DNA from: Arabidopsis thaliana
Taxonomy: Eukaryota; Streptophyta; Magnoliopsida; Brassicales; Brassicaceae
Length of the DNA: 64,000 bases
Direction of reading: 5' to 3'
NCBI RefSeq assembly: GCF_000001735.4
Contig: NC_003070.9
Span: forward strand, 4,216,001-4,280,000
The notes under the pieces were generated by a model. That model was given only the letters and a program-made list of their open reading frames with translations, had not been told where the DNA came from and did no database searches. Positions 58,649 to 64,000 of this stretch are shown piece by piece. Both the position numbers and the translations under genes were made by a program. How positions within the stretch are numbered: position 1 is the first letter of the stretch; every line of letters starts with the position of its first letter.

Positions 58649-59831
58649 ATGGCGGAATCTTCAGAGCCTCCGGTTGTTCTCCTTCACCGACCACCGTCTC
58701 TAACTTTCATGGACGAGATTCTGACTCGTGAATTCCGTACTCTCATCACCGACACTTCCTCATCGGAATCACTCCCGAGCTTCTTCCCCCGTCACGCCTC
58801 CTCCGCCAGAGCCTTCGTTATCAGCGGCAGACTTCCGGTAACCGATGAACTCCTTTCTCATCTCCCTTCTCTCCAGATTCTCGTCTGCACTAGCGTCGGC
58901 ATCGATCACATCGATCTCGCCGCATGCAAGCGTCGCGGCATCGTTATCACCAACGCTGGCAACGCGTTTTCCGATGACGTTGCTGATTGTGCCGTCGGTT
59001 TGCTTATTAGCGTTCTCCGTCGTATTCCTGCCGCCGATCGTTACGTCCGGTCTGGTAATTGGGCGAAATTTGGGGATTTTCAATTAGGGTCCAAGGTTTG
59101 TTCGAAATCACAAACTCTCAATTTCGAATTCTGATCTATAACTGTAGTTAGATGATTACAAAGGGGAAATTTAGGTTAAAAGCGTTTTTTTTTATTCTGA
59201 GTAAAATTTGGGAATAGCTTTAGATTGTGGGGTTACAGATAAAGTAGAGCTATGTGTTAGTAAAAGTCTTTGTGGTAGTGACTTGTGATAATATTTATTG
59301 TTACAGGTAAGTGGGAAGAGAGTTGGGATAGTTGGATTGGGGAGCATTGGATCATTTGTTGCTAAAAGACTTGAATCATTTGGCTGTGTTATCTCTTACA
59401 ACTCAAGGAGTCAGAAACAGAGTAGTCCATACCGGTATTACTCTGACATTCTCTCGTTAGCAGAGAACAACGATGTACTTGTCCTCTGCTGCTCTTTGAC
59501 AGACGAAACGCACCATATTGTGAATAGAGAAGTGATGGAGTTGCTTGGTAAGGATGGGGTTGTGATCAATGTGGGACGAGGAAAGTTGATTGATGAGAAG
59601 GAGATGGTCAAGTGTTTGGTTGACGGTGTGATTGGTGGTGCTGGTTTAGATGTGTTTGAGAATGAACCGGCAGTTCCTCAGGAGTTGTTTGGTTTGGATA
59701 ATGTAGTGTTGTCTCCTCATTTTGCTGTGGCTACACCAGGGTCTTTGGACAATGTTGCACAGATTGCTTTAGCTAACTTGAAGGCGTTTTTCTCGAACCG
59801 GCCTTTGCTTTCTCCGGTTCAATTGGATTGA
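58649..59831 (+). CDS. HPR3: Hydroxypyruvate / glyoxylate reductase HPR3 (D-2-hydroxyacid dehydrogenase)
   Basis: Two exons (58649-59095, 59307-59831) encode 323 residues. The N-terminal substrate domain includes SVGIDHIDLAACKRRGI and GNAFSDDVADCAVGLLI. The cofactor domain has the Rossmann GLGSIG at 159-164, and the catalytic residues of the family are present: Arg240 (NVGRG), Glu269 (FENEP) and His287 (LSPHFAVAT). The residue after the second beta strand is Asn-Ser-Arg-Ser rather than Asp, consistent with NADPH use. The enzyme reduces hydroxypyruvate and glyoxylate as a bypass in photorespiration; reduction of 4-hydroxyphenylpyruvate has also been reported for this gene. No peroxisomal SKL end (it ends PVQLD); a plastid location has been suggested. 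I recall it as At1g12550. Confidence 0.95.
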
Positions 59832-60426
59832 GAGAGCGCCCGGTTTGATCAGGTAGCTAAATTAGTTAAGCTATTGTTTATTATAATCAATAATTCAAAA
59901 AGAAAGTGTAATGAATATTTGAATGTACCCTGACATTCTCTCCCAAAGAAGAAGAATTAATGACGCATATTATTTAAATAATTCTCCCGCGTTGCACATA
60001 TGACTAATTTAGTCGGAACATTACGATTGGCAATATAATCATAATGTTTATGAATAACCTTTTGGTTCTAATGTTATTGTGAAAATACTGTTAAAACATG
60101 ATTTCATATATTAGTTTATCTTTGGAAACGTAAATAGTTGACAAACGACAATATAAAAATAAATGTCTGCTGTTCAATTTAACTAATCATTGAAAATACA
60201 TAAACGCACGTATATATAGACATTGGATAGAGTCGGTACACGTATCGTCTATAGAACCTGCTCGCACGTCAACTTATACTATATTCAAAAACCTCACTTA
60301 AACAACAATTGACCTTTTTTCCTAAATTTTATTAGTATTTCTATTGAAAAAATTCAATGAAATGAAACAAATCCCAATCGGTACGGACAAAAGTCTCCAA
60401 TAAAAAAGGAATTAAAAAAAAAAAGG

Positions 60427-60443
60427 ATAGTGATCCGCACGTA
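60427..60443 (+). promoter_or_regulatory. Root-hair-specific cis-element (RHE) upstream of EXPA7
   Basis: ATAGTGATCCGCACGTA fits the published RHE consensus WHHDTG-N(3-4)-KCACGWH at every position, using the four-base spacer. It lies 114 nt upstream of the EXPA7 ATG and 31 nt upstream of its TATA box. RHEs are bound by RSL-class bHLH factors that drive root-hair genes. Confidence 0.75.
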
Positions 60444-60473
60444 GCCACCACTACTGTCGTTGAAAATCCCCTC

Positions 60474-60480
60474 TATATAA
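60474..60480 (+). promoter_or_regulatory. TATA box of EXPA7
   Basis: TATATAA stands 77 nt before the ATG at 60557, leaving room for a leader of about 45 nt. Confidence 0.65.
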
Positions 60481-60556
60481 GATTGTCTCAAATTCGATTA
60501 CTTCATCAAAAAACAAACCAAAAACAAACCCTAAGAATAAAGAAAAAGAGGCTAGA

Positions 60557-61693
60557 ATGGGTCCAATCTCAAGTTCTTGGAGCTTTAACAAATTCTTCTC
60601 AATAGTTTTCGTTGTTTTCGCCATCTCCGGCGAGTTCGTCGCTGGATACTATCGACCAGGCCCATGGAGATATGCTCACGCCACTTTCTACGGTGACGAG
60701 ACCGGTGGTGAAACCATGGGTACGTACACAACTTCATTTCACTTCTCTTGCATATACCATATGAAGTCGATGATCCAACGTTTCCAGACATATATATCCA
60801 CACGATTAACAAAAAAAAAAAGTTTATGAAAAAAGTTTCCAAAATATTTTACCATGGATACGTAGTCCATAGCAATTTTTCATTTGCATTGCATGTGCAT
60901 TGAACCGTACCTGAATCACAATATGTCACGCATAAGATCAATGATATAATAACTTTATGTATATATATATATATATAATGTAGGTGGTGCATGTGGGTAC
61001 GGAAACCTTTTTAACAGCGGCTACGGACTGTCCACGGCGGCGCTAAGCACGACATTGTTCAATGATGGTTACGGATGCGGCCAATGTTTTCAGATAACAT
61101 GTTCGAAATCACCGCATTGTTACTCTGGAAAATCAACAGTGGTCACAGCCACCAATCTTTGCCCTCCTAATTGGTACCAAGACTCCAACGCTGGTGGTTG
61201 GTGCAATCCTCCTAGAACCCATTTCGATATGGCTAAACCAGCTTTCATGAAACTCGCTTACTGGAGGGCCGGTATCATCCCAGTTGCATACCGAAGGTAT
61301 ATATATACTACACTTAGTTATTCAACTTCATATATTATATTCCAAAACTTATATATTTTATAATGTGATTGATCATATAGAGTGCCATGCCAAAGGAGTG
61401 GAGGTATGAGGTTTCAATTCCAAGGTAATTCTTATTGGCTTCTTATCTTCGTCATGAACGTTGGTGGCGCCGGAGACATCAAGAGCATGGCCGTTAAAGG
61501 TAGCCGGACGAATTGGATAAGCATGAGCCACAATTGGGGAGCCTCTTACCAAGCTTTTTCCTCTCTCTATGGTCAATCTCTCTCTTTCCGGGTCACTTCT
61601 TACACCACCGGTGAAACCATCTATGCTTGGAACGTTGCTCCGGCTAACTGGAGCGGCGGTAAGACTTACAAGAGCACCGCTAATTTCCGTTAA
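60557..61693 (+). CDS. EXPA7: Alpha-expansin EXPA7 (root-hair type)
   Basis: Three exons (60557-60719, 60984-61296, 61381-61693) encode 262 residues. A signal peptide ([18 protein letters not shown]) precedes the double-psi beta-barrel domain: [30 protein letters not shown], and the alpha-expansin HFD motif in [11 protein letters not shown]. The C-terminal CBM63-like domain has the aromatic residues of the family ([33 protein letters not shown]). It is secreted and loosens cell walls non-enzymatically at acid pH. EXPA7 is known as root-hair specific, fitting the RHE in its promoter. The first intron ends in an AT microsatellite (60959-60976). I recall it as At1g12560. Confidence 0.97.
60959..60976 (+). 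repeat. (AT)n microsatellite in EXPA7 intron 1
   Basis: Pure AT repeat directly before the TGTAG acceptor, where it may serve as U-rich branch/acceptor context. Confidence 0.8.
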
Positions 61694-62191
61694 AACTAGG
61701 CTTTTGCCCTACCAAACGAAAACGGAGTTTTCTCTTCTCCTTCTTTTTTTGTTAAGAGTTTCGGTGGCCTTTTGTTGTGGTGGCCCGGCTTTATGTTATA
61801 CATCTACATGTATGTATAATGTATGTATGTATCTAATTGTGATATAACTCTTCTTATAAATATCATGAAGTCAACACTTCTTGATCAAGAGAATTCGTTT
61901 TGTTTCTGAAAATTTTGTTATTTGTAAATTTTCTACCAATAAATCGCTTGCTTTTGTTTAGAAGACAAATTAAAGGTCTTGAACCAGAATTTGGAACAGA
62001 GTTTTGAAAATTGGGAATGAGTCTATACATATATTTCCGTATACATCTCAGTTTGGTCTAATAATAAGTACCAAACAGAAATTACCAAGAACAATACATA
62101 TTCAGCTATTAATAACATCGATTAGTAATATCTTGATTCATTTCATTTTTAATATAACGTTTTCCCAAAACCCCTGATCCGATTCAAAACC
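61694..62191. other. Convergent 3' region of EXPA7 and the GMC oxidoreductase
   Basis: 498 bp separate the two stop codons; both 3' UTRs fall here. A GTATGTAT-type run is at about 61810-61830. Nothing else seen. Confidence 0.6.
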
Positions 62192-63858
62192 CTACTTCTT
62201 GGTGAGTCTCTCTCTCAAGATCTTCACACCCATATACCTGCCAAAATCATTAGCCTTTAGTAAAAAAAAACAAAAAACATCAACATAATTAATATATATG
62301 ATTGATTTTACCTGCCAAGCATCATAACCGTGGCTTGAGGATTTGTCCCGGGACAATAACCAACGGTCGACATATCAATGACTCTAAGCCGGTCGATACC
62401 AATAACTTTATAATCCCCATCGACCACTCTGCCCACAACGCATCCTCCATGGTAATGCCAAATGGTTGTAACTGTATGTTGGCAAAATTCCTCTGCGGAT
62501 GGAGGCAACGAGGCTCCAGGACCACTGCGAGGCGGCCTTAGATTGACAGGAGTACTCGCCGTGAGGTTAAGTAAATACTCAAATGACACATCTGCGTACT
62601 TATACCTCGAAAAAGCTTTAGATTGCACGACTCTCTCTATGGTTTGGATTCCTCGAACACAACGTTTTAGGTCGTCAGGATGTTGGAAATAGTTGAAAGT
62701 CACAATCGGGTTATCTTTTGGGTTTCGGGTCTTGAGCTCTAAATGACCCGTTGATAATGGGCCCATTACTTTCTCTAAAAGGAAGCCTCCTTGAAAAGGT
62801 TGGGCTGATGATAATTTGGTCATTGAATTTGACTCTAATAATGTTGCCCTTGGTGAAAACATTGCATAGTAGTCTCTAGTGGAGGACGATCCACTAGAAC
62901 CACCACCACCTCCGCCAAAATTTTCACCACCGGCGGCTTCGACATATGTTCCTTCCCCGGTAATCCCAACAACCTCAATGAGTGAGACCTCAACGGGGAC
63001 TGGAGAAGGAACGAACACGGCATTCATAGGGTTGTCATACATGCCTTGACCCACATGAGGCTGGTCCATCACCACCGTGATGTTTTGGGCCTGTAATTGA
63101 GCCGATGGGCCAACACCACTTAGCATAAGAAGTTGTGGGCTCCCTAGGGTTCCGGCCGATAGGATGATCTCACTCAAGGCGCCTTCCTTTAGGTAAGCTC
63201 TATGAGCCTGACCGGTCCGGTCTCGGTACACAACTCCGTTGGCTATTGGCTTGGTCGTACCTTAAACGTGAATAATTATATTGGTAATTTGATAGTTAGT
63301 TAATAATCTGATTTAGTGGCAACAAAATGAATTAGAATAAAGTGTGGTAAGCAAGAATTTACATGAAATGTATAGTGAAAAAAAGGTAGACATTGATTTT
63401 GCAAAATATCAGGTTCAATCCATATTAAGATGAAAAAAATTTAACCATGTGAAAACAGGACCAACATTTTTGTTTAACCAGCATGATTGAATATATTTTA
63501 GTTTTACTACGTTATGAGTATTGGATGATTATATTCTGCAATGCTACATTAAGTACCTCGAGTACGAAACAAGATCCGGTGGACGGTGGCATGCAAAAGG
63601 ACGGTAATACCCTTAGGATCGGCATACTCTAACAAATCGGCGGCGGTGTGTCTATTGCCGTTGCGGTCAAAAATAGTACCGCCAAATTTGGTGCCATTGA
63701 TATGATCATAGGTGAAACCATTATTAGGGACAATCCCAGCCTCCAATAAGCCGTCTCTCACGGCCGTTTGCCACCGCCCCATCGGAGGCTGAAACGCCAC
63801 CTTAGCTTCAACCCACTGGTACGACTCGTTCGCTAGCGCTCCGTCCCAACCCATGTTC
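62192..63858 (-). CDS. GMC oxidoreductase (HOTHEAD/mandelonitrile-lyase-like), 3' exons only
   Basis: Three exons on the minus strand (63858-63557, 63260-62312, 62237-62192) are in frame; the 5' exons with the FAD-binding N-terminus lie beyond 64000. Visible marks: MGWDGALANESYQWVE, DLLEYADPKGITVLL, the GMC second signature GALSEIILSAGTLGSPQLLM with LSGVGP, and the C-terminal active site TTIWHYHGGCVVG followed by GTNPQATVMMLGRYMG. The His pair of GMC enzymes is His in WHYHGG and Asn in GTNP. A Gly/Ser-rich insert (about 62885-62935) is unusual but in frame. HOTHEAD-like enzymes are secreted and linked to long-chain omega-hydroxy fatty acid oxidation in cuticle or pollen wall; the substrate here is unknown. 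I recall it as At1g12570. It could also be called hydroxynitrile-lyase-like. Confidence 0.92.
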
Positions 63859-64000
63859 CTAACAACATTTCGATTCGTATAAATTATTTATTTTAACGTG
63901 GACACACCAAGTCACCAAAAACATCAACAATAAGAAATATCTTGTATGTTGTACTATGTAACGACCCTAACAGATTAAATGACTATTCTACATATAAGTA
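63859..64000 (-). other. Intron of the GMC oxidoreductase gene (partial)
   Basis: The acceptor TTGTTAG ends at 63859 on the minus strand, so the last 142 bases of the window are intron; its donor lies outside. Confidence 0.75.

Larger units (their letters stand above)
59832..60556. other. HPR3 3' end and EXPA7 promoter
   Basis: 725 bp. The right half is the EXPA7 promoter, with a root-hair element match at 60427-60443, a weaker near-match around 60253-60268 (one base off) and a TATA box at 60474-60480. No additional gene. Confidence 0.65.

Overview
This 64-kb window is nuclear plant DNA from a small, compact genome. Its genes have short phase-conserved introns with GT..AG borders, AT-rich intergenic DNA and plant-only families (alpha-expansin, SLAC1 anion channel, armadillo-repeat kinesin, plastid ClpR). 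Protein lengths, residue numbering and gene order agree with what I recall of Arabidopsis thaliana chromosome 1, upper arm, roughly loci At1g12380 to At1g12570. Locus names are recall, not a database result; all exon borders were read by hand from the sequence.

Layout, left to right. 1-880 (-): 5' part of a BED-type zinc-finger protein. 4347-5481 (+): cornichon cargo receptor. 6296-6603 (+): TFIIH subunit TFB5. 7099-8954 (+): plastid ClpR2. 10673-12917 (-): four-ACT-domain protein ACR8, followed by a 5.2-kb gene-free stretch rich in ACGT-core motifs. 18122-22552 (-): armadillo-repeat kinesin ARK3. A decayed tandem repeat lies at about 25006-25560. 25816-26322 (-): A20/AN1 protein SAP2. 28496-29808 (+): VTT-domain membrane protein. 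31703-34444 (+): LRR receptor-like kinase with a degenerate catalytic loop. 35359-41201 (+): VPS18 of HOPS/CORVET. 41427-43249 (-): guard-cell anion channel SLAC1. 44030-46600: rearranged interval with a tRNA-derived SINE, a frameshifted F-box gene and a broken partial copy of SLAC1 and its upstream DNA. 47542-48957 (-): triose-phosphate/nucleotide-sugar transporter family member. 50988-51061 (-): tRNA-Val(AAC). 51277-52900 (-): copper chaperone CCS1. 53122-54771 (-): small SHG1/BOD1-like protein. 56960-57980 (+): bHLH factor. 58649-59831 (+): hydroxypyruvate reductase HPR3. 60557-61693 (+): root-hair expansin EXPA7 with a readable root-hair element in its promoter. 62192-63858 (-): 3' part of a GMC (HOTHEAD-like) oxidoreductase running off the right edge.

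The genes are independent eukaryotic units with no operon logic. Relations worth noting are the convergent VPS18/SLAC1 pair (225 nt between stop codons), the tRNA gene 215 nt behind CCS1, and the short CCS1 upstream region (221 nt to the neighbour's stop codon). I see no sign of a wholly novel system. The least explained structures are the SLAC1 partial duplication with an inverted scrap at its junction, the tandem repeat beside SAP2, and the degenerate kinase.
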